Source: Paracoccaceae bacterium
Lineage (GTDB): Bacteria; Pseudomonadota; Alphaproteobacteria; Rhodobacterales; Rhodobacteraceae
DNA length: 64,000 bases
Direction of reading: 5' to 3'
Assembly: GCA_030697175.1 (NCBI GenBank)
Contig: JAUYQR010000005.1
Span: 1-64,000 of the forward strand
Under the pieces are notes generated by a model, which was not told the DNA's origin, did no database searches, and was given only the letters and a program-made list of their open reading frames with translations. Position numbers and translations under genes: made by a program. Positions 1-7,555 of the stretch are shown here, piece after piece. Positions within the stretch are counted from its first letter, which is position 1, and every line of letters starts with the position of its first letter.

Positions 1-69
1 CGGCACACCGCCTTCGGCCTGACGCAGGATCGCGATGATCTGCGCCTCAGTGTATCTGCTTGTCTTCAT
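1..69 (-). CDS. IS3-family transposase OrfA, N-terminal fragment (runs off the window)
   Basis: Read leftwards, the first 23 codons give a protein beginning MKTSRYTEAQIIAILRQ. This is the typical start of the helix-turn-helix OrfA of IS3-family elements (IS407-like subgroup), which with OrfB forms the transposase by programmed frameshifting. A GAGGAG ribosome site lies 6 nt before the ATG. The rest of OrfA and all of OrfB lie outside the window to the left. The family call rests on the N-terminal motif alone; the subgroup is a guess. Confidence 0.8.
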   Translation of the reverse strand, partial: MKTSRYTEAQIIAILRQAEGGVP

Positions 70-136
70 TCAGAATCTCCTCGTTCATCTTGCCGAGAAA
101 ATTCTACTTATGCAGCCCCCTACTTTCGGGGGGGAT
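1..136 (-). mobile_element. End of an IS3-family insertion sequence inside cpaE
   Basis: The CpaE reading frame matches its family up to the Val codon at 137-139 and then turns into unrelated residues and a stop. Within 70 bp an IS3 OrfA begins in the same direction. The short upstream region of orfA contains a C-rich/G-rich inverted repeat around 116-134 that may be part of the terminal repeat. The exact IS end (about 131-139) and the target duplication cannot be fixed, because the other end is outside the window. Confidence 0.72.
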
Positions 137-1027
137 TACCGTTTCAGTCCAGGCGACAACGGTCGAGGGCATGTCGATGATGACGAAATCGAAGTTCGCC
201 TGCGCCATGTCGAGGATGCGGCCAATGTCTTCGCCGGTGACGATGTCAAGCGGCAGCATGTCGGCGGGTGCAGTGAAGACGTGCAGCTTGTCGTTGAAGG
301 TAAGCATCGACTTCAGGAAGCTGTCGCTGTCGGCCGAAGCGGTGTCGCCGAGGATTTCCATGACGGCCTCGCGGCGCGACAGATCGAGGTAGGTGGCGAT
401 CGAGCCGAACTGGAAGTCGAGATCGAGGATGCAGACGCGCGGGGCGTCGGTCGGGGTGATGGTGGCCAGTTCCCACGCGAGGTTGGCGGCAAAGGTCGAG
501 GCGCCGACGCCGCCGGCCATGCCGTGCACGGGAAGGATCACACCGTTGCGGTCGCCCTTGGCACGGAAGGTGGGGACGACGCCGCCATCGGCATCAAAGC
601 CGGCGGGCATCACCGGATCGGGGCGGCGCAGGCGTTCCAGCACATCGTGCAGGGCGCCTTCGGGCAGCGGGTAGGGGACGAAGTCATCAGCCCCGAGTTT
701 CAGCATCTGATGCAGGACGGTGGGGCTGATCTGGTTGGCGATCAGCACGACCTTCACCTTGCGCGCCTTGGCGGCCTTGATCACGTCGCCGATCTTCTGC
801 AGTTCGGTTTCGTCTTCGCTGTCGACGGCGATGGCGATGAATTGCAGCGACGAGCTGTCGGGCTGGCGCAGGAACACCAGCGCATCGTCGAAGCTGAGGT
901 CGCCCCACGCCTCGCCCAGTTCATGTTCCATATCGTCGATCAGGAGGTCGAAGCGCTGCACGTCGCGTGAAACGGTGCAGGCTAGGATCGGCGCGGGATC
1001 CGGCTGAAGCGTGGCAGTGCTCGACAT
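137..1027 (-). pseudogene. cpaE: Tad pilus assembly ATPase-like protein CpaE/TadZ, truncated by an IS
   Basis: CpaE/TadZ is a MinD/ParA-like protein that helps place the Tad pilus machine at the inner membrane. The preserved part is about 297 residues: a receiver-like N-terminal domain (about 20-140) and the start of the ParA-like ATPase domain with a deviant Walker A (GMAGGVGAST) and a later 'FVIIDMPSTVVAWTETV' strand. CpaE proteins are usually 400 residues or more, so roughly the last quarter is missing here. The frame would read through the IS junction to a stop at 104-106. The start at 1027 is chosen because AAGGA lies 10 nt upstream and an in-frame ATG at 1093 has no ribosome site. The rest may lie beyond the IS to the left. 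Confidence 0.85.
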
Positions 1028-1223
1028 ACTCGTATCGTCCTTTTCAGTGCCCGGACCGCAAACCCCGTCGCTACCACGAGATTGTGGCAGCATTCAGAAA
1101 CAACGACTGGGACGCGGGGTGCGGCTCGGCAGAGGTCCAGTTTCAGCGACCATGGTCAGAGATGGTGGCGATAATTGGGCCAAAAGCGCATTATTGTTGG
1201 GTTTCTTCACAGTTTGGAAACGA

Positions 1224-1252
1224 CGAAGGCCGGGCGATCGGCCCGGCCTTCG
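1224..1252 (-). terminator. GC-rich hairpin after the OmpA-type gene
   Basis: A perfect 12-bp stem with a 5-nt loop (CGAAGGCCGGGC / GCCCGGCCTTCG) sits 24 bp beyond the stop of the OmpA-type gene. The following U-run on the minus strand is weak (CGTTTCC). It separates that gene from cpaE, so cpaE probably has its own promoter in 1028-1223 or depends on read-through. Confidence 0.6.
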
Positions 1253-1275
1253 GAAGACTTGCGGTTGATGGCGGG

Positions 1276-1935
1276 TTATTCGCCGCCGGTAACCTGCGTT
1301 TCGATCACCACGTTCGTCGGGTGTGGCCTGACGGCGCTGCCGACATATTCGCGCCAGATGATTTGGGCGTATTTGCCGTTCAGCACCAGCGGTGCCGAAT
1401 CGACGAAGCCGGAAACTTCGGTGACGGTGCGGCGGTTGCGTTCCTCGGGGGCCGAGGTCTGGATGATCGGACGGGTCTTGCCGTAGGACACCACCGCCTC
1501 GACGCGCGACCCGGAGATCCCGAGCGAGGTGAGGTAGGCCACGGCAGCTTTTGCCCGACGCAGGCCAAGCCGCTGGTTGTAACCGGCCGAGCCGACAAGG
1601 TCGGTATGGCCGAACACGCGGAAGCGCACTTCGGGGAACTGCTTGATGAAGTTCGCCTGGGTCCGCAGGATGGCACGGGCTTCTTCGTCAAGTTCGGCCG
1701 AATTGAAGGCGAAGTTGATCGTGTCTGGCACCTCGGCCGAGAACCGTTCGGCGAGGGCCACGGTGTATTCGATCTGACCCGACTGGATCAGGGTGTTGTT
1801 CATTGTGGCGTTGCCGAAATCACCCTTGTCGACTTCGGAGCCAACCTCCTTGTCCCAGGTCCGGGTGGCGGTTCCGCACGCAGCCAGCGCGAGGATGGCC
1901 GATGTCGCAAACAGCTTGGAAAACATGCTGGTCAT
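1276..1935 (-). CDS. OmpA-family lipoprotein of the Tad pilus locus
   Basis: A 219-residue envelope protein. The N-terminus is a lipoprotein signal (hydrophobic stretch ending LAAC at about residue 20). Residues about 70-170 form an OmpA/MotB peptidoglycan-binding domain with 'NFAFNSAELDEEA' and 'GHTDLVGSAGYNQRLGLRRA', followed by a conserved arginine stretch (ERNRRT). A C-terminal extension of about 50 residues is not part of the OmpA fold. It lies 4 bp after the secretin gene and is probably co-transcribed with it. It likely anchors the secretin complex to the cell wall. The start at 1935 has GGAG 7 nt upstream. Confidence 0.85.
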   Translation of the reverse strand: MTSMFSKLFATSAILALAACGTATRTWDKEVGSEVDKGDFGNATMNNTLIQSGQIEYTVALAERFSAEVPDTINFAFNSAELDEEARAILRTQANFIKQFPEVRFRVFGHTDLVGSAGYNQRLGLRRAKAAVAYLTSLGISGSRVEAVVSYGKTRPIIQTSAPEERNRRTVTEVSGFVDSAPLVLNGKYAQIIWREYVGSAVRPHPTNVVIETQVTGGE

Positions 1936-1939
1936 CGCC

Positions 1940-3361
1940 TTACTCCATCACATAGCCGTAGGAACTGCTGAAGTCCTGCCGGGCCACTTCGCCCGCAGCA
2001 CCCTTGGTCGTCCCGCCATCCACCTGCCCGTTGAGGAACAACTGGCGTTCCGTCGGGATGCGGACACGGTCGGTCGGCAGGGCCAGCGCCTCGCCGGAGA
2101 CCGGGGTCACCAGATGCGGGGTGATGATGATCACAAGCTCTGACTGCGAGCGCTGGTAGTCGGCGCTGCGGAACAGGGCGCCAAGGACCGGCACATCGCC
2201 AAGCCACGGAACCTGACCGTTCAGATCGCGGAAGTCATCCTGCAAAAGCCCAGCGATTGCAAAACTTTGGCCATCGCGCATTTCAACGGTGGTCGAGGTT
2301 TCGCGGCGCTTGAAGCCGAGGAGGGTGAGGCCGTTGCCCGCTTCGACCACCACGGTCGGGTCAAGCGACGACACGGCCGCGTTGACGGTGAGGTTGATGA
2401 TGTCGTCATCCACCACGGTCGGGGTGAAGTTCAGTTCCACACCGAAGGGTTTGAATTCAACGGCGATGGTGCCGTTTTCCTGCGAGGCCGGAACCGGGTA
2501 TTCACCACCGGCAAGGAACTTTGCCTCCTGACCGGACAGCGCGGTCAGGTTCGGTTCGGCAAGGGTGCGAACCATGCCTTTGGATTCCAGCGCTTCGACC
2601 AGGACGGCAAAGCCCACGTCGCCGATGCCGAAGCCGACGCCGATACCGCCACCAGAACCCTGGTTGCCGATGGCAAGCTCGGTTGAACCGGGGGCGCCAA
2701 TGGTGCTGCCGGCGACAAGATCACCCGCGCCGAGGCCGAGCGAAATCCCGCCATCCGTTCCGCTGCCGGTAATGGTGAGGCCGGAGCTGAGCGCCTTGCT
2801 GACCGACCGCTGCATTTCTGCGAAGCGGACCTTCAGCATCACTTGCTGGGTGCCGCCCACGTTCATCAGGTTGGACACCCGGTCAGGCGCGTAGCGGTTG
2901 GCCAGATCAAGCGCGCGGTCCAGTTTGGCGGTCGACGACACGACACCCGACAGCACGATGCCATCGTTTGCGGTGCGAACCTCGATCTTTTCGCCCGGAA
3001 GGATCTGCTGGAGCCGTTCCTTGAACTCGGCCACGTCGGGTGTCACGTTCACGTCGACGTTGGAAATCAGTTTGCCCTCGGGTGACAAGAGCGTGAGCGT
3101 GGTGCGCCCCGGTGCCTTGCCAAGAACGTAGATCGACCGGTCGGACAAGGTGGAGATGTCCGCGATGCCGGGGTTGGCGATGGAGAGTTCAGCGAAGGGA
3201 ACGTCGCTTTCGACGACGACGGCCCGGTTCATCGGAACATTAAGTGCTTCGGACGCTTCGCCCTGCATCACGCGCAGGACTTCGGCGGAAACCGGCGTCA
3301 TGGCTGTGGTGCCAAGAACGGCCCCCAGACATCCGGCCACAAGAATTCGTTTCATGCTCAT
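1940..3361 (-). CDS. cpaC: Tad/Flp pilus outer-membrane secretin CpaC (RcpA)
   Basis: A 473-residue secretin forming the outer-membrane channel for Flp pili. It has a signal peptide (about 1-27, ending VSAEV), a pilus-specific N-terminal domain (about 30-105), a BON-like region (about 110-175, 'IVLSGVVSSTAKLDRALDLANRY'), and the type II/III secretin domain (about 230-430) with the typical 'TLLGFKRRETSTTVEMRDGQ' and 'PWLGDVPVLGALFR' segments. The ATG at 3361 is chosen because AAGGG precedes it by about 8 nt. cpaB lies upstream but is separated by a terminator hairpin at 3520-3550, so a promoter is expected in 3362-3519. The OmpA-type gene follows after 4 bp. Confidence 0.93.
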   Translation of the reverse strand: MSMKRILVAGCLGAVLGTTAMTPVSAEVLRVMQGEASEALNVPMNRAVVVESDVPFAELSIANPGIADISTLSDRSIYVLGKAPGRTTLTLLSPEGKLISNVDVNVTPDVAEFKERLQQILPGEKIEVRTANDGIVLSGVVSSTAKLDRALDLANRYAPDRVSNLMNVGGTQQVMLKVRFAEMQRSVSKALSSGLTITGSGTDGGISLGLGAGDLVAGSTIGAPGSTELAIGNQGSGGGIGVGFGIGDVGFAVLVEALESKGMVRTLAEPNLTALSGQEAKFLAGGEYPVPASQENGTIAVEFKPFGVELNFTPTVVDDDIINLTVNAAVSSLDPTVVVEAGNGLTLLGFKRRETSTTVEMRDGQSFAIAGLLQDDFRDLNGQVPWLGDVPVLGALFRSADYQRSQSELVIIITPHLVTPVSGEALALPTDRVRIPTERQLFLNGQVDGGTTKGAAGEVARQDFSSSYGYVME

Positions 3362-3519
3362 GTGATCTGCCCTTTCGATCACGCCTCGGTTCGGGTCTTA
3401 GCGCCCATAATTCCGCAACCATGCAGGACATCAGGTTTATTTGCAATAATCAGGTGGTTGGAAGGTTTTGTTGATGTGGATAACATGCAACAGCGCGCAA
3501 ACTGTGGCGGAAATGAAAA

Positions 3520-3550
3520 GGGCGCGGCCCCATATGATGTGGCCGCGCCC
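3520..3550 (-). terminator. Hairpin between cpaB and cpaC
   Basis: A 10-bp perfect stem (GGGCGCGGCC / GGCCGCGCCC) with an 11-nt loop, followed on the minus strand by CTTTTCATTT. It lies 18 bp beyond the cpaB stop. It should end or attenuate the flp-cpaB transcript before cpaC. Confidence 0.7.
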
Positions 3551-3567
3551 CGCAATTTCGGGTTGTT

Positions 3568-4413
3568 TCATTCCTTGCAGGGGATCGGGATTTCGACCAC
3601 CTCGGCGCCTTTGCGGGTCTTGATGGTGCAGACCTGTGCTGCTTCGACCTGCTGGACTTCCTGTTCCTGGAAACCAAGAAGGGTGTCGCCGTCGACCTCG
3701 ACCGTGCCGACGGCCACGTCGGTGGCATCGCCCACCAGCGACATCGACAGGCTGCCCGTCGCCTGAGCCTGCGCCAGCCGCGCGATCTGTTCGGGGGTGC
3801 CGGCGACGGTGATTGTCTGGGCCACGGTGCCGAAGGATGACTGGCCCTGGTCGGAGGCGTTGTCGACCGCGATGACCTGGATGGCGGATTCGATCAGGCG
3901 CGTGATCTCGCCGTTGGAGTTGGAGGTGCTGCCCGTCCAGTAGATGTCGATGGAGTCGTCGGGCTGCACGAAGTTCGCCACGCCCGAGGCGACGCCGACC
4001 TTGATCGCGAACGCGCGCATCCCCTTGCCGAGCTTGCCGGTCAGGCCCGCAAGTTCGCCGGGTTCGGTGACGCGGGTGGTGAGGACCGGCTCGAAGGCTT
4101 CGATCGAACGCATCAGATAGCGCGGGCCGTTGGCGTTTTCGGGAAACAGCAGGGCCTCGTCGCGGAAGATGTTTTCGGGCAGCGCCTTTTCGGGCCAGTA
4201 GATCTGCACGACATCTTCGGGCGACAGGGCGTCGCCGTATTTCTTGGGCTTGTTCACGACATAGACCTGAACCAGCGTTCCGGCCTTGGCGTTCAGTTCG
4301 CGTTCACGCTGCAACGCGCTTTGCGTCTGTCCGATGAAGTTTTGCGCCATATAAACGGCCGCCCCCGCAAGCGCGAGGCCGGCCAACAGGACCAAACCGA
4401 AGATAGCTCTCAT
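3568..4413 (-). CDS. cpaB: Flp pilus assembly protein CpaB (RcpC)
   Basis: A 281-residue inner-membrane/periplasmic Tad component thought to stabilise the secretin. One N-terminal membrane segment (about 4-24) is followed by an SAF domain (about 45-115, 'VYVVNKPKKYGDALSPEDV') and a RcpC-type C-terminal domain (about 120-235). The tail ends in a Cys pair region (CTIKTRK ... IPIPCKE). It lies downstream of the three flp genes and upstream of cpaC, the usual Tad order. Length and domain order fit the family. Confidence 0.92.
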   Translation of the reverse strand: MRAIFGLVLLAGLALAGAAVYMAQNFIGQTQSALQRERELNAKAGTLVQVYVVNKPKKYGDALSPEDVVQIYWPEKALPENIFRDEALLFPENANGPRYLMRSIEAFEPVLTTRVTEPGELAGLTGKLGKGMRAFAIKVGVASGVANFVQPDDSIDIYWTGSTSNSNGEITRLIESAIQVIAVDNASDQGQSSFGTVAQTITVAGTPEQIARLAQAQATGSLSMSLVGDATDVAVGTVEVDGDTLLGFQEQEVQQVEAAQVCTIKTRKGAEVVEIPIPCKE

Positions 4414-4517
4414 CTTCCATCACTCTCTTTTGTCCGGGTCGAAGCAACCGATCCCGGGTCACATAGCCATTCATCCACCACCGCGAAACCGGATGCGGGG
4501 GGATGGGGTGGCGGGGT

Positions 4518-4712
4518 CTACTCCACCGAGGCCAGGAAGGCGCTTGCGGCGCCAAGGCGTTCGGCGATGTAGGCGGCAAGTTCGCCGACCGAAGGGACGA
4601 TGAGCGGCATCACGATGATGACCATCGCCACGACGCTTGCGGTCAAAACCACAAAGTCGACGGTTACGGCGCCATCGTCATCCTGGAGAAAGGCCTTCAT
4701 TGTCTGGCGCAT
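4518..4712 (-). CDS. Divergent Flp-type pilin-like protein
   Basis: A 64-residue protein with the Flp layout: a short charged leader (MRQTMKAFLQDDDG), a putative prepilin cleavage site after the Gly, then a hydrophobic segment 'AVTVDFVVLTASVVAMV' and a longer hydrophobic continuation. It lacks the Gly/Ala-rich tail of the two neighbouring Flp pilins and carries two prolines in the hydrophobic stretch. It may be a minor pilin or pseudopilin. GGAG precedes the ATG by 7 nt. It lies between the flp pair and cpaB. Confidence 0.75.
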   Translation of the reverse strand: MRQTMKAFLQDDDGAVTVDFVVLTASVVAMVIIVMPLIVPSVGELAAYIAERLGAASAFLASVE

Positions 4713-4842
4713 CCGTCATCTCCGTCTCACTGGCGGTTTGGAGTTCTTTGGCAATTCTGGCGTTTGAATACGGCGAAACTAAGGGCCGCAATCAGGCTTT
4801 TCTTGGGAACCGGGCCATCGCTGGCGGGGCTTTTCAGGAAAA

Positions 4843-4872
4843 CGGGCCGCGCTTCAGGTGAAGCGCGGCCCG
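4843..4872 (-). terminator. Terminator of the downstream flp copy
   Basis: A perfect 13-bp stem (CGGGCCGCGCTTC / GAAGCGCGGCCCG) with a 4-nt loop, followed on the minus strand by TTTTCCTGAAAA. It lies 24 bp after the flp stop at 4897. An almost identical hairpin follows the other flp copy. Confidence 0.8.
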
Positions 4873-4896
4873 TGTTGGCAGACTGGCGTCAACCGA

Positions 4897-5091
4897 TCAC
4901 GGGGTGCCGTCAGCAGCCTTCATCGCGGTGCCGGCGGCGCCGATTTCGGTGCCGATGTCGGTGGCGAGGGTGGAGACGGCCGGACGCACGGCGGCCAGAA
5001 CGATCAGGCCGAGGCCCACAACAGCAGCGGTCAGCACAACCCAGTCAACGGTGACGGCGCCGGTTTCGTCTTTGATGAAGTTCATGAACAT
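4897..5091 (-). CDS. flp: Flp family type IVb pilin (copy 1)
   Basis: A 64-residue prepilin: leader MFMNFIKDETG, processing expected after Gly11, then the hydrophobic stalk 'AVTVDWVVLTAAVVGLGLIV' and a small Ala/Thr-rich tail. The residue at mature position 5 is Asp where many type IV pilins have Glu, as is common in alphaproteobacterial Flp. It differs from copy 2 mainly in the tail ('IGAAGTAMKAADGTP' versus 'ITAAGTKMKAADGTP'). AAAGGG precedes the ATG. It has its own terminator at 4843-4872. It is probably a major pilus subunit. Confidence 0.9.
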   Translation of the reverse strand: MFMNFIKDETGAVTVDWVVLTAAVVGLGLIVLAAVRPAVSTLATDIGTEIGAAGTAMKAADGTP

Positions 5092-5321
5092 GGTCGAAAT
5101 CCCTTTCTGGGGGCTGAGGATAAACGTGTTGCAACCGTTACAGTTCGCTTGGGCCTGGCTTCAGGCCCGTCGTTCCGTTCGGTATGAGGGCATTTAGCGG
5201 GTCAATCGTGGCAGGAGTTGGGAAGGCGGAAGGTGTTTTTGCGCCAATACAGCGGTGAAATTGTTGGCAGGCATCCCGGTTTGCGGTCGAGCGGCGCAGC
5301 TTGTCGCGCAAAAAAGAAACA

Positions 5322-5347
5322 GGCCGCGCTTCGATTGAAGCGCGGCC
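5322..5347 (-). terminator. Terminator of flp copy 2
   Basis: A perfect 11-bp stem (GGCCGCGCTTC / GAAGCGCGGCC) with a GATT loop, followed on the minus strand by GTTTCTTTTTT. This is a canonical intrinsic terminator 27 bp past the flp stop. It implies that the two flp copies can be transcribed separately. Confidence 0.88.
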
Positions 5348-5374
5348 TGGTTCATGACCCGAAGGTCAGGTCGA

Positions 5375-5569
5375 TCACGGGGTGCCGTCAGCAGCCTTCA
5401 TCTTCGTGCCAGCAGCGGTGATTTCGGTGCCGATGTCGGTGGCGAGGGTCGAGACAGCCGGACGCACAGCGGCCAGAACGATCAGGCCAAGGCCCACAAC
5501 AGCAGCGGTCAGAACGACCCAGTCAACAGTGACGGCGCCGGTTTCGTCTTTGATGAAGTTCATGAACAT
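5375..5569 (-). CDS. flp: Flp family type IVb pilin (copy 2)
   Basis: A 64-residue Flp prepilin, nearly the same as the copy 478 bp downstream, with the same leader, cleavage site and hydrophobic stalk. The open frame extends further upstream to 5800, but the residues there are not pilin-like. The ATG at 5569 is preceded by GGAAAGGGAAACC. It is the first gene of the Tad locus in transcription order. Confidence 0.9.
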   Translation of the reverse strand: MFMNFIKDETGAVTVDWVVLTAAVVGLGLIVLAAVRPAVSTLATDIGTEITAAGTKMKAADGTP

Positions 5570-5931
5570 GGTGGTTTCCCTTTCCAAAGGTGCACAAGTC
5601 AGGTCAGCAACCGTTCCGGCTCGCTTCGGTTCAGCGTCGTCTTGCTGTCCCCTTGCCGTTCGGTATGCAGCCATATAGCCCCCTAATCGTGGCGGCAGTT
5701 TGGACACCGAGCGGCGTTTTCGCGCGGACCGAAAAAAACTGAAAAAGAGGGTTAAGCCAGCCAAATGGATGGATTCTTTTCTAAACGCTCTGTTAAGCAC
5801 TCTACCCTAGGGCGTGGTTTTTTGGTCAAATCTGGCGAAAATGCCATGATTTGTGCCTGAAACTGCTGGCCGGAGGGGCGATTCTCTGCAAGCGTTCCGG
5901 CAAAAGAACAATAAGAGCAGGCATACCGCAG
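5570..5931. other. Divergent intergenic region between flp and the transglycosylase gene
   Basis: No gene is supported in these 362 bp. The part nearest flp (5652-5699) shares blocks with the region upstream of flp copy 1, so it likely holds the flp promoter and leader. The middle part (5730-5850) is AT-richer than its surroundings and probably carries the divergent promoters. I cannot assign -35/-10 elements with confidence. Frames that cross it are low-quality shadows. Confidence 0.5.
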
Positions 5932-6786
5932 ATGCGGACCACGACAGGCGCGACACTGGCGATTCTGTGCGTCCTTGCCCCGTTCATGGCGGCGGCAGAG
6001 GATTTTTCGTTCAAGCGCATCAAGGTGGGTGAAAGCCTGCCGGGCAAGCGCATCACGGTGCAGATCGACCCGGCGGAACAGGCCCGGCGGCTGGCGGCCT
6101 TGCCAAAGGTCGACCCGAACCCGGTGCGCGTGCATCCCGAACCGAAGGCCGCCGAGACCGGGCGGGAACCGTCCGGCCCGGCGCCGAAGTCATCCTATGC
6201 GTGGTTCTGGGATGCGGTGCCAGCGGGCATGACCGAGGTGTCGGGACGGTTTGACATGGCGATGGCTGCCCTGGCGCAGGGGCCGGGGGGAACGGCGGTT
6301 CGCGGGCCACGCCTGCAGCACATGCAGGAGATCGCGGAATCCTACGGGACCGACATTCTGAAGGCGACGATCGGCACCAAGGTTTCCCCGGCGCTGGTGC
6401 TTGCGGTGATCGGCATCGAAAGCGCGGGGCGCGCCGGGGCGGTGAGTTCGGCAGGTGCGGTGGGGTTGATGCAGCTGATCCCCGATACGGCGAAGCGCTT
6501 TGGGGTCACGGATTCGGCTGATCCGGTGGCCAACATCAAGGGCGGCGTGGCCTATCTGGACTGGCTTTTGGGCGAGTTCGACAACGACCCGCTGATGGTT
6601 CTGGCGGCCTATAATGCGGGCGAGGGCGCGGTGCGGGCGAACCAGGGCGTGCCACCCTATGCCGAGACGCGCGATTACGTGCCGAAGGTGCTGGCCGCGT
6701 GGCAGGTGGCGCAGGGGCTGTGCCTCAGCCCGCCGCAACTGGTGACCGACCCTTGCGTGTTTCGGGTGATCGCCGCGGGCGGCTGA
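5932..6786 (+). CDS. Lytic murein transglycosylase (SLT domain)
   Basis: A 284-residue secreted peptidoglycan-cleaving enzyme. Signal peptide about 1-22 (MAAAEDF). A linker region of about 100 residues rich in Pro/Arg is followed by a Slt70-type catalytic domain (about 135-250) with the catalytic Glu163 in 'VIGIESAGRAG', then 'GAVGLMQLIPDTAKRFGV' and the 'AYNAGEGAV' motif. A C-terminal Cys pair (CLSPPQLVTDPC) may form a disulfide. The start at 5932 opens a clean signal peptide; an earlier in-frame ATG at 5851 would bury it. It is divergent from the Tad locus, and housekeeping wall remodelling or help for pilus assembly are both possible. Confidence 0.88.
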   Translation: MRTTTGATLAILCVLAPFMAAAEDFSFKRIKVGESLPGKRITVQIDPAEQARRLAALPKVDPNPVRVHPEPKAAETGREPSGPAPKSSYAWFWDAVPAGMTEVSGRFDMAMAALAQGPGGTAVRGPRLQHMQEIAESYGTDILKATIGTKVSPALVLAVIGIESAGRAGAVSSAGAVGLMQLIPDTAKRFGVTDSADPVANIKGGVAYLDWLLGEFDNDPLMVLAAYNAGEGAVRANQGVPPYAETRDYVPKVLAAWQVAQGLCLSPPQLVTDPCVFRVIAAGG

Positions 6787-6882
6787 TGCGAGGCCATTGC
6801 CAGAAAAGTGCTGCGGGCCTTCCGGGCCGCCCGGCATGGCGCGCAGCCACGGCCACACGAACGATCGTTGACGACGCGGAAT

Positions 6883-6904
6883 GGGCCGGTGGATTACCCG
6901 GCCC
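6883..6904 (-). terminator. Hairpin beyond scoB
   Basis: A 7-bp stem (GGGCCGG / CCGGCCC) with an 8-nt loop lies 10 bp past the scoB stop, between converging genes. There is no clear U-run, so the call is weak. Confidence 0.4.
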
Positions 6905-6913
6905 TGTCGGTTC

Positions 6914-7555
6914 CTATACGATCGTTGCTTCGGTCGCGGCGCGCAGGTCGGCCTCGGTCACGCCATCGGCGAGTTCGACGATGTGCAGTCCCTTGTCGCC
7001 GACATCAAGCACGCCAAGGTTGGTGATGATGCGGTCAACCACGCCCTTGCCGGTCAGCGGCAGGGTGCAGTCGCGCAGCACCTTTGATTCGCCGTGCTTG
7101 GAGGTGTGGTCCATGACCACCACGACGCGGCCGACACCGGCCACAAGATCCATCGCCCCGCCCATGCCCTTGACCAGCTTGCCGGGGATCATCCAGTTCG
7201 CCAGATCGCCCTGTTCGCTGACCTCCATCGCGCCAAGGATCGCCATTGCGATCTTGCCGCCGCGGATCATCGCGAAGGACTGCGCAGAATCGAAGTAGGC
7301 GGTTTGCGGCAGTTCGGTGATGGTCTGCTTGCCGGCGTTGATCAGGTCAGGGTCTTCTTCGCCTTCAAACGGGAAGGGGCCCATGCCGAGCATGCCGTTT
7401 TCCGATTGCAGCGTGACGTTGACGCCTGCGGGGATGTAGTTCGAGACCAGCGTCGGGATGCCGATACCAAGGTTGACGTAGGTGCCGTCCTGCAATTCCT
7501 TGGCCGCACGGGCGGCGATCTGGTTGCGGTCCCAGCCTTTTGCCTCGCTCATCAT
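6914..7555 (-). CDS. scoB: 3-oxoacid CoA-transferase subunit B
   Basis: The beta subunit of succinyl-CoA:3-ketoacid (acetoacetate) CoA-transferase, which moves CoA from succinyl-CoA to acetoacetate in ketone-body and PHB-derived acetoacetate use. 213 residues. The catalytic Glu52 lies in 'LQSENGMLGMG', with 'NLGIGIPTLV' near the N-terminus and 'GGAMDLVAG' in the middle. It overlaps the scoA stop by 4 nt. A second ATG follows directly. The link to PHB turnover fits the phaC and phasin genes 6-10 kb away, although those are separate units. Confidence 0.95.
   Translation of the reverse strand: MMSEAKGWDRNQIAARAAKELQDGTYVNLGIGIPTLVSNYIPAGVNVTLQSENGMLGMGPFPFEGEEDPDLINAGKQTITELPQTAYFDSAQSFAMIRGGKIAMAILGAMEVSEQGDLANWMIPGKLVKGMGGAMDLVAGVGRVVVVMDHTSKHGESKVLRDCTLPLTGKGVVDRIITNLGVLDVGDKGLHIVELADGVTEADLRAATEATIV

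Larger units (their letters stand above)
4843..5667. repeat. Tandem duplication of an flp gene unit (period about 480 bp)
   Basis: The two flp genes (4897-5091 and 5375-5569) are nearly identical. The repeat extends beyond the coding sequence: each copy is followed by a hairpin built on GGCCGCGCTTC...GAAGCGCGGCC (4845-4870 and 5322-5347) and preceded by the block CCGTTCGGTATG (5175-5186 and 5656-5667). A 'TCGTGGC' element lies about 20 bp further out in both. Offsets are 477-481 bp. The region between the copies has diverged more than the genes. Confidence 0.8.

Noticed and set aside
35-970. Plus-strand frame across the cpaE region
   Set aside because: Antisense shadow of cpaE. It also crosses the IS junction, which a real gene would not do.
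4843-5347. The paired GC hairpins as REP-type or mobile repeats
   Set aside because: Each lies just after an flp gene and is followed by a U-run, so they are terminators copied with the gene.
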